From Selenomonas timonae (GTDB taxonomy: Bacteria; Bacillota; Negativicutes; Selenomonadales; Selenomonadaceae), in contig NZ_CP060204.1 in NCBI RefSeq assembly GCF_014250475.1, positions 1,873,001 to 1,937,000 of the forward strand: 64,000 nucleotides of DNA, read 5' to 3'. This document shows positions 17,782-27,620 of this stretch, piece by piece. Position numbers and translations under genes: made by a program. The stretch's first letter is position 1. Each line of letters starts with the position of its first letter. The notes below the pieces were generated by a model. The model made no database searches. It was given only the letters and a program-made list of their open reading frames with translations, and had not been told where the DNA came from.

Positions 17782-18371
17782 AGATAAAACGTGCCCTAAT
17801 CAGTGTGTCCGATAAGACCGGCGTTGTTGAGTTTGCACGCGTTCTGCACAAGGCAGGCGTAGAGATCGTATCTACGGGGGGAACGATGAAGGCGCTGCGA
17901 GAGGCAGGTATTCCTGTCGTCTATGTCAGCGATGTGACGGGATTCCCGGAGATTATGGACGGCCGCGTCAAGACCTTGCACCCGTTCGTGCACGGGGGAA
18001 TTCTTGCCGTTCGCGGGAATCAGACGCACGAGAAGGCATTGCGCGAGCTGAAGATCACGCCGATCGATCTCGTTGCCGTCAACCTCTATCCCTTTAAGGA
18101 GACGGTTGCAAACCCGAACGTGACCCTTGCAGAGGCTGTCGAGCAGATTGACATCGGCGGGCCTGCGATGATCCGCGCGGCGGCGAAGAATTTCAAATTT
18201 GTCACCGTTATTACGAACCCCGCGCGCTATACAGAGATTGCGGAGAAGATTCAGAAGGACTGCGCTGTCGACGGTATGACGCGCATGCGGCTTGCCCATG
18301 AGGCGTTTGCACATACGGCGGATTATGACAGTGCCATCAATGCCTATCTTTCACAGCAGCTAGAAAAATGA
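17778..18371 (+). CDS. purH: IMP cyclohydrolase (PurH N-terminal domain only)
   Basis: Closes FAICAR to IMP. The 197-residue protein is the MGS-like IMP cyclohydrolase domain alone: [42 protein letters not shown], and [15 protein letters not shown]. Canonical PurH is about 515 residues with a C-terminal AICAR transformylase, which is absent here. The reading frame ends cleanly after the first domain, the stop is followed by a normal ribosome site, and purD starts ten bases later. This is a domain split rather than a frameshift. The formyltransferase must be encoded elsewhere. Confidence 0.93.
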   Translation: MKIKRALISVSDKTGVVEFARVLHKAGVEIVSTGGTMKALREAGIPVVYVSDVTGFPEIMDGRVKTLHPFVHGGILAVRGNQTHEKALRELKITPIDLVAVNLYPFKETVANPNVTLAEAVEQIDIGGPAMIRAAAKNFKFVTVITNPARYTEIAEKIQKDCAVDGMTRMRLAHEAFAHTADYDSAINAYLSQQLEK

Positions 18372-18381
18372 GGAACGCAAC

Positions 18382-19639
<1,258 letters not shown>

Positions 19640-19641
<2 letters not shown>

Positions 19642-19684
19642 AAAAGAACTTCTGTCGAATTTGCTCGGCAGAAGTTCTTTTTTA
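19640..19684. terminator. Bidirectional terminator between purD and the HAD gene
   Basis: AAAAAGAACTTCTG (19641-19654) pairs with CAGAAGTTCTTTTT (19669-19682). The A-run on one side and T-run on the other allow termination in both directions for the converging genes. Confidence 0.88.
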
Positions 19685-19696
19685 GTGGTAATTATT

Positions 19697-20455
19697 TTAT
19701 AGATAATCGCGCAGCATTGCACCGACTGAATCGTAGACCGCACGCGCCGCCTCGTGCATAAACGGCTGAGCGCGGCGCACGGTATAGCCGCCATATTCTT
19801 CGATCATCGCGAGATCGTTGCGGTCATCTCCGATGATGAACAGATCGTACGCCTCCCAGCCCATATGACGGACAAAATCTGCAATGCCCATACTTTTATT
19901 TACACCTGCACGATTGAGATCAAGAAATTGGCGATTCATATTTCCCGTAAATATGTTCGGGAAATCCGAATCAATCGCTGCAAAAGCCGCAAGCGTTTCT
20001 TCTCGGTCACGGAATCGCATCCCCATCTGGACAACGTCCTTGAGACGCAGTGCCTCCTCTATTGTATTCAGCGGCGTAAGATAGGAGGACGGGACATCCG
20101 TACGCAGACGGTAGGTATAGGCATGCTCAGGCGTAAAAAAGAGCATGCCGTCTGTGTAGCTGCGAACGTGTTCCGAGCGGAAAAAGTCTTTCATTACCTC
20201 GCGGGAGAGCGGTGTAGAAATAAGGGGCGTACCATCCGTATGATGAATTGCCGCGCCGTTGCAGCAGATATAGAAATCTACAGGAATGTTATGTGCTCTC
20301 GTCTCCATCGCGATCAGGCTATAATCCCGCCCCGTCACAATGCCGAATTTATTTCCCGCACTGCGCCAGTCATGAATGGCTGTGATCGTCTCTGCAGCAA
20401 CGCCTTCATGAGGAACAGACAATGTGCCATCATAATCACTGAATGCTATTTTCAT
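19697..20455 (-). CDS. HAD-superfamily hydrolase, Cof type
   Basis: Cytosolic phosphatase of the HAD IIB (Cof) group, usually acting on sugar phosphates or similar small substrates. Motif I is FSDYDGTL with nucleophile Asp7 and Asp9, and motif IV is IGDDRNDLAMIEEYGG. A cap domain lies between (about 85-190). The 252 residues are full length. It is divergent from the MATE gene; the two share a 125-base intergenic region with an inverted repeat. The substrate cannot be read from sequence. Confidence 0.88.
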   Translation of the reverse strand: MKIAFSDYDGTLSVPHEGVAAETITAIHDWRSAGNKFGIVTGRDYSLIAMETRAHNIPVDFYICCNGAAIHHTDGTPLISTPLSREVMKDFFRSEHVRSYTDGMLFFTPEHAYTYRLRTDVPSSYLTPLNTIEEALRLKDVVQMGMRFRDREETLAAFAAIDSDFPNIFTGNMNRQFLDLNRAGVNKSMGIADFVRHMGWEAYDLFIIGDDRNDLAMIEEYGGYTVRRAQPFMHEAARAVYDSVGAMLRDYL

Positions 20456-20520
20456 AGACTTTCTCCCTCCGATTGATCCTCCATATTCCCGCTAAGACCA
20501 AACTACAGTATTTCAGGTCA

Positions 20521-20573
20521 CTTGTCAATTCATATTCATATATGGTTGACAAGAATTATCATTGTGTGATAGT
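20521..20573. promoter_or_regulatory. Divergent promoter region with inverted repeat
   Basis: CTTGTCAA (20521-20528) and TTGACAAG (20546-20553) form a perfect eight-base inverted repeat, 17 bases apart. The right arm contains the -35 of the MATE promoter (TTGACA 20546-20551, 16-base spacer, GATAGT 20568-20573). The left arm reads TTGACA on the minus strand, toward the HAD gene, though its -10 is poor. The symmetry may just be two -35 boxes, or an operator shared by both genes. Confidence 0.55.
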
Positions 20574-20614
20574 TTGTTGACTTGGAATCATGGGAAAATA
20601 TGGGGGATAATATT

Positions 20615-21952
20615 GTGCTGACATCCTACGACAGGAATTATTTGCGGATCGGTCTGCCTGCAGCGCTCGAGGGCGTGCTTATGATCTTCCTCAGCAACGC
20701 GGATATCATCATGGTCGGAACGCTCGGGGCAGGGGCGATTGCGGCTGTCAGCATCTTTACGCAGCCGCGCATGATCCTGCTCACCGTTGCACGTTCAGTG
20801 GCGGCAGCTGTGACCATCCTGATTGCAGAACGGTTTGGACAAGACCGACACGATACCTACGGGGATATTTTGAAAAAGACCATAGTCTTAGTCGTCGTTT
20901 TTCTTGGACTTGCACATATTGTATTTTTCATCCATCTTGATTCCATCCTGATCTGGATGGGGGCACAGCAGGACTACCTTTCCGACGCGATGATCTACGG
21001 TCTCTGGACGCTGCCCGCTGTCTTTATCACATCCGTCACGACGCTGATGCAGGCGGTCATGTTCGGGCGAGGCGAGTCCATGCGTGTTCTCTCGATCAAC
21101 ATACAGGGGAATGTCGTCAACGTCATCCTCAATGCACTCCTGATCTTTGGCCTTGGACCATTCCCACAGCTCGGTGTTCTTGGTGCTGCACTTGGAACAA
21201 TCGGCGGAACACTTTGGTCATTCTACCTCACCCTGCGTATACTCTATGCATGGGGCATCTTTGCGCAGGGAAATTATTGTCTGACGCGCGCCTATCTGCG
21301 TGAATTCCTCAGCGTATTCGGTGGTATCTTCAGTGAGCAGGGATTTGAACGCATTGGCATGGTCGTCTACACCCGCATGGTTGCGGAACTGGGGACGATT
21401 CCGTATGCCATCCATGCAATTGCAATGAACTTCTGTGATTTCTATTACAGCTTCTGCAATGGGATGGGAAAGGCAAGCACGGTTCTCGCCGGACACAACA
21501 GAGACAGCCACAAGCAGAATGAATGGCGCCGCTATCTCTGGACAGGGATGCGTTGGAGTCTGATTTTCTCCATCATTGTATTCCTCATAACCTTCTTACT
21601 GCGTGAGGAAATCTTTGCCGTCTATGCACGTGATGCAGCTCTCCTTCCTCTTGGCAGCCTGATTATCGCATACGTCGCAGCGGTCAGTTTTCCCGAGGCG
21701 TACCAGATGGTCTGTGCCGGTATTCTGCGCGCAAGCGGAAAGACAACACAGGTAGCAGCCTATTCCTTTATCAGCATAACGGTACTGCGGCCAATTATCA
21801 CCTATATTTTCCTCTATAAGTACAATATGGGACTTGAGGGGGCATGGCTTTCACTGGCACTCGATCAGAGTATGCGCGCCATCTGTGCAGCCATACTCCT
21901 GCGCAAGGTATATCATGAAAGAAATTACAAGCATGCATTGAATCCATGTTAA
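20615..21952 (+). CDS. MATE-family multidrug/toxin efflux transporter
   Basis: Cation-coupled exporter of the inner membrane. About 445 residues contain around 12 hydrophobic helices in two similar halves (first half from LPAALEGVLMIFLSNADIIMVGTLG, second from GIFSEQGFERIGMVVYTRMV), as in MATE proteins. GTG 20615 is preferred because GGGGGA (20602-20607) is seven bases upstream. TTG 20582 and ATG 20600 lack a ribosome site. Monocistronic, followed by the riboswitch promoter. Substrate unknown. Confidence 0.88.
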   Translation: MLTSYDRNYLRIGLPAALEGVLMIFLSNADIIMVGTLGAGAIAAVSIFTQPRMILLTVARSVAAAVTILIAERFGQDRHDTYGDILKKTIVLVVVFLGLAHIVFFIHLDSILIWMGAQQDYLSDAMIYGLWTLPAVFITSVTTLMQAVMFGRGESMRVLSINIQGNVVNVILNALLIFGLGPFPQLGVLGAALGTIGGTLWSFYLTLRILYAWGIFAQGNYCLTRAYLREFLSVFGGIFSEQGFERIGMVVYTRMVAELGTIPYAIHAIAMNFCDFYYSFCNGMGKASTVLAGHNRDSHKQNEWRRYLWTGMRWSLIFSIIVFLITFLLREEIFAVYARDAALLPLGSLIIAYVAAVSFPEAYQMVCAGILRASGKTTQVAAYSFISITVLRPIITYIFLYKYNMGLEGAWLSLALDQSMRAICAAILLRKVYHERNYKHALNPC

Positions 21953-22019
21953 GAAAGAATCAAGATGAAGTACAAGGGACTTTCTGACTATCCAAATACA
22001 ATAATCTGAAATAGGTGTA

Positions 22020-22048
22020 TTGACAAGTATATCTAATATGGATATACT
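22020..22048 (+). promoter_or_regulatory. Promoter of the cobalamin-riboswitch transcript
   Basis: TTGACA (22020-22025), a 17-base spacer and TATACT (22043-22048) predict a start near 22055, thirty bases ahead of the riboswitch aptamer. Confidence 0.82.
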
Positions 22049-22084
22049 ACGTTTGAATTGATATTGAAAATTGAATACATGACG

Positions 22085-22289
22085 TTGCGAGTGTCGACGG
22101 ATGAATATAGCTTTATACGCATTCCGTTGAGCGATGAGAGGAAAATGGATGAAATGCCCATGCTGTCCCGCAGCCGTAAATAGGGAGTGTTCTTCCACAG
22201 GCGCAGAGCCTGTGCCTGTAAAGTCACTGGGATAACCCCGGGAAGGCGGAAGAATGCATCGATCTATGAGCCGGAAAGCCTGCTCGCAA
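22085..22289 (+). ncRNA. Cobalamin (B12) riboswitch aptamer
   Basis: The closing stem P1 is TTGCGAG (22085-22091) with CTCGCAA (22283-22289). Inside are conserved blocks of the adenosylcobalamin class: GATGAGAGG near 22132, GTCCCGCAGCCGTAAAT near 22164-22181, a CACAGGC/GCCTGTG hairpin (22196-22214), AGTCACTGGG with CCCGGGAAGGC (22221-22247), and a B12-box variant GAGCCGGAAAGCCTGCT (22268-22284). Ligand binding should lower expression of the transporter downstream. Confidence 0.93.
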
Positions 22290-22392
22290 TAAGATTCATT
22301 GATGGACTCACGAGAGATGGGGAGATGGATGCGCGATTTACAGCGCTAGGGGAGTGCCGTAAGATCGTTATTTTTTATGTGCATTCTTCCGC
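22246..22392 (+). promoter_or_regulatory. Antiterminator pairing of the riboswitch
   Basis: GCGGAAGAATGCA (22246-22258), which includes the end of the conserved GAAGGC block, is perfectly complementary to TGCATTCTTCCGC (22380-22392). The second strand overlaps the 5' arm of the terminator. This pairing excludes both the ligand-bound aptamer fold and the terminator, and so would be the ON state without cobalamin. Confidence 0.75.
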
Positions 22393-22423
22393 TTGTCTTA
22401 AAAGAGACAGGCGGTTTTATTTT
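22389..22423 (+). terminator. Riboswitch-controlled intrinsic terminator
   Basis: CCGCTTGTCT (22389-22398) pairs with AGACAGGCGG (22405-22414, one G-U) and is followed by TTTTATTTT. It lies 28 bases ahead of the first transporter start codon. Confidence 0.88.
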
Positions 22424-22450
22424 CTACATGACAACAAAGGAGTTGGGGAG

Positions 22451-23395
22451 TTGAGTGCAAAAGCGATCCTGATGCGTCTGGGGCAGATGATCATTACCCT
22501 GTTGGGGGTCAGTTTTCTGACGTTCAGTCTGACATTCATTGCGCCGGGCGATCCTGTGGATGCGATTCTCGAAACCGGCGATACGATTGTATCACAAGAG
22601 ACCATCGAGCGTACACGCCACGAGTTGGGGCTGGATCGACCATTCCACGAACAGTATCTCAGTTGGCTGAACGGTGTGGTACACGGAGATATGGGGCGTT
22701 CCTACTCGGCAAAAATTCCGGTACAGGATAAACTCTTGCAGAATCTGCCGGGAACACTTTTTCTTGCGGGAACGGCAATCGTGATGATGCTGATCATCTC
22801 ACTTCCGGCAGGAGTTATCTCAGCACTCTATCGTAATCGGTGGCCGGATCAAGTCATACGATTCTTCACCTTTCTCGGTGTCTCCATGCCGAGCTTCTGG
22901 GTGGGACTTATTCTGCTCTATGTATTTGGTCTGAAGTTGGGGCTTTTCCCGATTGCAGGCGGCGAGGTCAGCCTTGATCGTATGATTCTCCCTGCCTTTA
23001 CACTTGCCATCCTGCTGTCGTCGAAGTATACGCGTCAGGTACGTACAGCGGTACTTGAGGAGCTCGGGCAGGACTACGTCACGGGTCTCAAGGCACGCGG
23101 CATGTCGATGACACGCATCCTCCTTCGTCACGTTCTGCCGAATGCGTTCCTGCCGCTTATCACACTGCTTGGGCTTTCCATTGGCTGGCTGCTCGGCGGT
23201 GTCGCCGTTATCGAGATCGTATTCTCGTGGCCGGGCATCGGACGTGTTGCGGTGCGTGCGATCGAAGCGCGCGACTATCCGCTCCTGCAGGGCTTTGTCC
23301 TCTGGATTGCAACGCTCTATATGTTTGTGAACCTCATCGTTGATATATCCTATGCGTATCTTGATCCAAGACTCAGGAAGGGGGCGAAAGCATGA
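22451..23395 (+). CDS. Nik/Opp-type ABC transporter permease 1 (NikB-like)
   Basis: Inner-membrane permease of the peptide/nickel class. The 314 residues have the family N-terminal helix (RLGQMIITLLGVSFLTFSL, then APGDPVDAI), about six membrane spans, and the EAA loop LKARGMSMTRILLRHVLPNAF that docks the ATPases. The start is TTG 22451: AAAGGAG (22436-22442) is eight bases upstream, and any earlier in-frame start would run through the terminator and riboswitch. First gene of a five-gene operon. B12 control points to cobalt or a cobalt complex rather than peptides. Confidence 0.88.
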   Translation: MSAKAILMRLGQMIITLLGVSFLTFSLTFIAPGDPVDAILETGDTIVSQETIERTRHELGLDRPFHEQYLSWLNGVVHGDMGRSYSAKIPVQDKLLQNLPGTLFLAGTAIVMMLIISLPAGVISALYRNRWPDQVIRFFTFLGVSMPSFWVGLILLYVFGLKLGLFPIAGGEVSLDRMILPAFTLAILLSSKYTRQVRTAVLEELGQDYVTGLKARGMSMTRILLRHVLPNAFLPLITLLGLSIGWLLGGVAVIEIVFSWPGIGRVAVRAIEARDYPLLQGFVLWIATLYMFVNLIVDISYAYLDPRLRKGAKA

Positions 23396-24204
23396 TGCGG
23401 GATCAACTGCTGTTTCGTATCTATACAGGCATCATCCTGTTGATTGTGCTTGTCGCCATCTGTGCGCCGCTGATCTCGTCATACGATCCGTATGAGTCGC
23501 AGATTCAGAATTCGCTCCTGCCGCCATCCGCTGAGCATTACTTTGGTACAGATAAGCTCGGGCGCGATATCTTTACGCGTATTCTCTACGGTGCGCGCAT
23601 CTCGATTACGATGGCGCTCACAGTTGTCATCATCTCGTCAGGACTTGGCACACTGATTGGTGTCATCTCCGCCTATATTGGCGGCAAGGTCGACAATGCC
23701 ATCATGCGTCTGACCGACGTGTTCCTTGCATTTCCGGGCATCGTGCTTGCAATTGCAATTGCGGGTGTGCTGGGCGGAAGTGCCGTCAACGCTGTTCTTG
23801 CCGTTGTTATCGTGGGCTGGACAAAGTATGCGCGTCTTGCACGCAGTATGACGCTGAAGGTTAAGCAGCAGGATTTCCTAGCTGCTGCAATTACAAATGG
23901 TACACGACCGATTGCGATGATTCGTCGGCATATCCTGCCGAATATTATACCGATTATCATTGTGACTGCCGCACTCGACATCGGCGCACTCATGATGGAG
24001 CTTGCTGGGCTCTCCTTCCTCGGATTTGGCGCACAGCCGCCGACACCGGAATGGGGACTCATGCTGAATGAGGGACGTCAGCTGATTCAGACGGCACCCT
24101 GGCTTATGATTTTCCCAGGACTTGCAATTGCTTCTGTGGTTGCAATCTTTAATCTATGGGGAGATAGTCTGCGGGATATTATGGACCCGCGCAAGGCAAA
24201 TTAA
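23392..24204 (+). CDS. Nik/Opp-type ABC transporter permease 2 (NikC-like)
   Basis: Partner permease. The 270 residues open with one membrane helix, then the family segment HYFGTDKLGRDIFTRILYGARIS typical of NikC/DppC/OppC. Further helices follow, with the EAA loop AAITNGTRPIAMIRRHILPNI and the conserved FLGFGAQPPTPEWG near the C-terminus. It overlaps permease 1 by four bases (ATGA). With the first permease it would form the heterodimeric channel. Confidence 0.9.
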   Translation: MMRDQLLFRIYTGIILLIVLVAICAPLISSYDPYESQIQNSLLPPSAEHYFGTDKLGRDIFTRILYGARISITMALTVVIISSGLGTLIGVISAYIGGKVDNAIMRLTDVFLAFPGIVLAIAIAGVLGGSAVNAVLAVVIVGWTKYARLARSMTLKVKQQDFLAAAITNGTRPIAMIRRHILPNIIPIIIVTAALDIGALMMELAGLSFLGFGAQPPTPEWGLMLNEGRQLIQTAPWLMIFPGLAIASVVAIFNLWGDSLRDIMDPRKAN

Positions 24205-24215
24205 AGGAGGAACAT

Positions 24216-25778
24216 ATGGGAAAGAAAAAACGATGGCTGACAGCACTGCTGACAGGCTGTATGGCAGCTGCACTGCTGACGGGATGCGGCGGCGGTCAGT
24301 CGACAGAGGACAAGACGACGCTGAAGGTTGGCGTAACGAACTTTGCAGACTCGCTCGAACCGACGGAAAATGCCTTCGGATGGGTCGTCATGCGCTACGG
24401 TATGGGCGAGACACTAACTCAGTTTGATGAGAAAATGAATATCCAGCCGTGGCTTGCTGAGAGCTGGGAAATCAGCGATGACAAGCTGACGTGGACATTT
24501 AAGATTCGCGATGTCAAATTCTCGAACGGGCGCCCACTTACGGCAGAGGCGGTCAAAGCATCACTTGAGCGTGCGTTTGCAAAGAATACACGCGCAGCAA
24601 CATTCTTCACGTATACAAATATGACTGCAGACGGGCAGATACTCAAAATTACAACGGATAAACCTGCACCGAGCATGCTCGGCTACCTTGCAGATCCGCT
24701 TTTTCTCATTGTCGACGTTGAGAGTGAGAAGGAGCGCAACTTCGCAACACAGGGTCCCATCTGCACGGGTCCCTATGTGTGCGAGTCCTTCGTGAAGGAA
24801 AAGGCCGTCATGAAGAAGAACCCGAACTATTGGGGTGGCGAAGTGCCTTATGAGACGGTCGAGATCCCGTCGATCGACGATCCGAACACGCGCGCAATGG
24901 CACTCCAGTCGGGAGAAGTCGATATGGCGGTCAACATCGCTGCAGGTGATCTTGGCCTCTTTAATGATACGTCGAAGTTCCATGTAGATCGTATCGCATC
25001 GCTGCGTACGGTTCTCGCACGCATTAATCAGAAGGGGATTCTCGGCGATCCGAAGGTACGCGCTGCATTTATCTCAATGACAGATCGCAAGGCATACAAT
25101 GAGGTAATCCTGAAGGGAACGTTCATCCCGGGCAAGGCTCCTGTCCCGCCCTCTCTCGACTATGGCTTCGATCAGCTCACCGACCCGAATGCATACAATG
25201 TCGACCGTGCAAAGCAGCTTCTCGACGAGGCAGGCTGGAAGGATACGGATGGCGATGGCATCCGTGATAAGGACGGCAAACCGCTGTCTGTGGACTTTAT
25301 CATCTACAACAGCCGTGCAGAGCTGCCGATCTATGCAGAGGCAGTACAGGCAGATGCCAAGAAGGTCGGTATCGACGTAAAGGTAAAGTCTGTCGATTAC
25401 AATTTGCTCGACAAAATTGGGATCAATGGCGAGTACGATCTTCTGATTTCCAACATCACCACAGCGAATACAGGCGATCCTGAGATCTATCTCAATTGGT
25501 ACTGGCGCACAAACGTGAACGGCAACAACCCGCAGAACGGCTCAGGATACAGCAACCCAGAATATGATGCACTTTGCGCACAGCTTGCTGTTGAGTTTGA
25601 CCGTGCAAAGCGCCGTCAACTAATGATCAATATGCAACAGATTCTGCTGAATGATGGAGCTGCATTGTTCCTCGGCTATCCCGAGACAAACATCGTCAGC
25701 TCGACAAAGATCACGGGTGCGATTATGCATCCGGCAGATTACTACTGGATCACCAACAAGATCAAACCTGCGAAGTAA
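24216..25778 (+). CDS. Substrate-binding lipoprotein of the Nik/Opp-type ABC transporter
   Basis: Periplasm-facing ligand-binding lipoprotein, family 5 (NikA/DppA/OppA class). A basic N-terminus and hydrophobic core end in the lipobox LLTGC (Cys24). The duplicated LLTGC at 11-15 is within the signal core. The mature part carries ALEPTENAFGWVVMRYGMGETL, LAESWEISDDKLTWTFKIRD and DEAGWKDTDGDGIRDKDGKPL, standard in this family. 520 residues. An AAAGGAGG ribosome site precedes ATG 24216. Ligand is not readable from sequence; the riboswitch suggests cobalt. Confidence 0.9.
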   Translation: MGKKKRWLTALLTGCMAAALLTGCGGGQSTEDKTTLKVGVTNFADSLEPTENAFGWVVMRYGMGETLTQFDEKMNIQPWLAESWEISDDKLTWTFKIRDVKFSNGRPLTAEAVKASLERAFAKNTRAATFFTYTNMTADGQILKITTDKPAPSMLGYLADPLFLIVDVESEKERNFATQGPICTGPYVCESFVKEKAVMKKNPNYWGGEVPYETVEIPSIDDPNTRAMALQSGEVDMAVNIAAGDLGLFNDTSKFHVDRIASLRTVLARINQKGILGDPKVRAAFISMTDRKAYNEVILKGTFIPGKAPVPPSLDYGFDQLTDPNAYNVDRAKQLLDEAGWKDTDGDGIRDKDGKPLSVDFIIYNSRAELPIYAEAVQADAKKVGIDVKVKSVDYNLLDKIGINGEYDLLISNITTANTGDPEIYLNWYWRTNVNGNNPQNGSGYSNPEYDALCAQLAVEFDRAKRRQLMINMQQILLNDGAALFLGYPETNIVSSTKITGAIMHPADYYWITNKIKPAK

Positions 25779-25796
25779 TAAGGAGGAGAAGCCCGA

Positions 25797-26594
25797 ATGT
25801 TGATTGAGGTGAGAGGGCTAAAAATCGCATACGAAGGCACGGAAATGGTGCACGGTGTGGACTTCACCCTCAAGGACGGGGAAGTGCTGACCATTGTCGG
25901 CGAAAGCGGCAGCGGAAAGACCACCGTCATTCGGGCGATGCTCGGCTGCCTGCCGCATGTCGGCAGAGTAACGGCGGGCGAGATCCTCTATGACGGGAAG
26001 GATATGACAAAGTGCAGCTCTGAGGAGTGGCGTCACGTGAGCGGCAAGACCGCTGCGATGATCTTCCAGGACAGCGGCAGCATGATGGATCCGATTCGTA
26101 CCATCGGCGAGCAGTTCGTCGAGTACATTCAGACCCATGATACGATGGGGGCGAAGGAGGCGGCGGCGCAGGCACAGGATATGCTTGCACGCATGCATCT
26201 GTCCAATCCCGCAAATGTAATGAAGAGCTTTCCGTTTGAACTCTCGGGCGGCATGCGTCAGCGTGTCGGGGTCGCAATGGCGATGTTCTTCAAACCGGCA
26301 CTCCTGCTTGCTGACGAACCAACGTCCGCGTTGGACGTGACCACGCAAGCACAGGTCGTCAATGAGATGATGGATATCTGCCAGAAGGATGGCACATCCA
26401 TTGTCCTTGTGACGCACAACCTCGGTGTCGCGGCCTATATGTCGGATCAGATCATGGTCATGCAGAACGGCAATGTCATTGAGCATGGCACTGCTGAAGA
26501 AGTTATTGAACATGCACAGAAGGACTACACGAAGGAGCTTCTGCGTGCCGTACCACAGATTGGAGGGGAGCGTTATGACACAGTCGGAGCGTGA
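25797..26594 (+). CDS. ABC transporter ATPase 1 (NikD/DppD-like)
   Basis: First ATPase of the importer. It has Walker A GESGSGKTT (about 38-46), signature LSGGMRQRVGVAMAMF, Walker B LLLADEPTSALDVTT and the switch histidine in LVTHNL. 265 residues, somewhat short because it lacks the extended C-terminal oligopeptide-transporter tail with Fe-S cysteines seen in some Dpp/Opp ATPases. AAGGAGGAG precedes ATG 25797. Its end overlaps ATPase 2 by 20 bases. Confidence 0.9.
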   Translation: MLIEVRGLKIAYEGTEMVHGVDFTLKDGEVLTIVGESGSGKTTVIRAMLGCLPHVGRVTAGEILYDGKDMTKCSSEEWRHVSGKTAAMIFQDSGSMMDPIRTIGEQFVEYIQTHDTMGAKEAAAQAQDMLARMHLSNPANVMKSFPFELSGGMRQRVGVAMAMFFKPALLLADEPTSALDVTTQAQVVNEMMDICQKDGTSIVLVTHNLGVAAYMSDQIMVMQNGNVIEHGTAEEVIEHAQKDYTKELLRAVPQIGGERYDTVGA

Positions 26595-27405
26595 GATTAT
26601 CCTGCGCATCGAGCATATCACTAAACGCTTCCCCCTTGAGGGCGGCAAAGTTCTTACGGCATGTGACGATGTGACATTTCCCGTATATCGTGGGGAAATC
26701 CTAGGCATTGTTGGTGAAAGCGGCTGTGGAAAAAGTACACTTGTACGCACGCTGATGCAGCTTCATGCACCATCCGAGGGTCAAATCTTCTTCAGAGACA
26801 AGGAGATTACGGGGCTGAAGGGCGAGGGTGCCCGCAATATGCGGCGCAATATCCAGATGGTCTTTCAGGATCCTACAACATCCTTCAATCCGAAAATGAA
26901 GATTAAGGACATCATCTGTGAACCGTTGCGGAACTTCGGACTCCTCAAAGGGAGCGCACATGACAAGGCAGCTGAGCTACTGCGTCTTGTCGATCTGCCC
27001 GAGGACTTTGCCGAACGCTATCCCGCAAATATGAGCGGGGGACAGCGTCAGCGTGTAGGAATTGCGCGTGCACTGGCATTGGAGCCGGAGATTCTGGTCT
27101 GTGACGAGGCGACAAGTGCTCTTGACGTTTCCGTTCAGGAAACAATTGTAGAGCTTCTGGTACGTATTCAGCAGGAACGAAATCTGACAATCCTGTTCAT
27201 CTGTCATGACCTTGCACTCGTGTCGCGTTTATGCACGCGTGTTGTCGTCATGTACTTTGGAAAGGTTGTGGAGCAGCTGGATGGACAGGAGCTTGCTCAC
27301 GCAAAGCATCCCTACACCCAAAAGCTCCTCTCGTCCGTATTTACACTCCTGCCGAAAGGGAAAGCTCCACGCATTGTCGTTCCGGAACTCGAAATCCCTG
27401 CATAG
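26575..27405 (+). CDS. ABC transporter ATPase 2 (NikE/DppF-like)
   Basis: Second ATPase of the importer. It has Walker A GESGCGKST, Q-loop MVFQDPTTSFNPKM, signature MSGGQRQRVGIARAL, Walker B ILVCDEATSALDVS and the switch His in FICHDL. 276 residues from ATG 26575, with GGAGGGG upstream; in-frame codons further upstream lie inside the preceding gene. It closes the operon ahead of a terminator, giving a complete importer: two permeases, binding protein, two ATPases. Confidence 0.9.
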   Translation: MTQSEREIILRIEHITKRFPLEGGKVLTACDDVTFPVYRGEILGIVGESGCGKSTLVRTLMQLHAPSEGQIFFRDKEITGLKGEGARNMRRNIQMVFQDPTTSFNPKMKIKDIICEPLRNFGLLKGSAHDKAAELLRLVDLPEDFAERYPANMSGGQRQRVGIARALALEPEILVCDEATSALDVSVQETIVELLVRIQQERNLTILFICHDLALVSRLCTRVVVMYFGKVVEQLDGQELAHAKHPYTQKLLSSVFTLLPKGKAPRIVVPELEIPA

Positions 27406-27446
27406 CAGGCAACTAATATGACAGATAGATAAATTATATGATAGAA

Positions 27447-27474
27447 GAGCAGCGATCTCATACGCTGCTCTTTT
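27447..27474 (+). terminator. Terminator of the B12-controlled transporter operon
   Basis: GAGCAGCG (27447-27454) pairs perfectly with CGCTGCTC (27463-27470), followed by TTTT. Confidence 0.8.
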
Positions 27475-27528
27475 ACTATGCCTTAGATAAATATTGAATT
27501 ATAGCCGGAAAGCTTTTCAATTTATATC

Positions 27529-27557
27529 TTGCTGTCAATCTGAAATAATGATATTAT
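27529..27557 (+). promoter_or_regulatory. Promoter of the DUF47-pit operon
   Basis: TTGCTG (27529-27534), a 17-base spacer and TATTAT (27552-27557) sit about 65 bases before the DUF47 start. No clear Pho-box direct repeats were seen. Confidence 0.55.
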
Positions 27558-27620
27558 TAGCTTGCGAGTTTTATTGTATATGCCTCCGATATTACATCTT
27601 CTTAGGGAGGATCCGGGTTT

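Noticed and set aside
17778-18371. purH truncated by frameshift
   Set aside because: No AICAR transformylase sequence follows in any frame; purD starts ten bases later with a proper ribosome site.
27475-27620. Pho-box upstream of the DUF47-pit genes
   Set aside because: No tandem PhoP-type repeats are visible; only a sigma-A type promoter could be supported.
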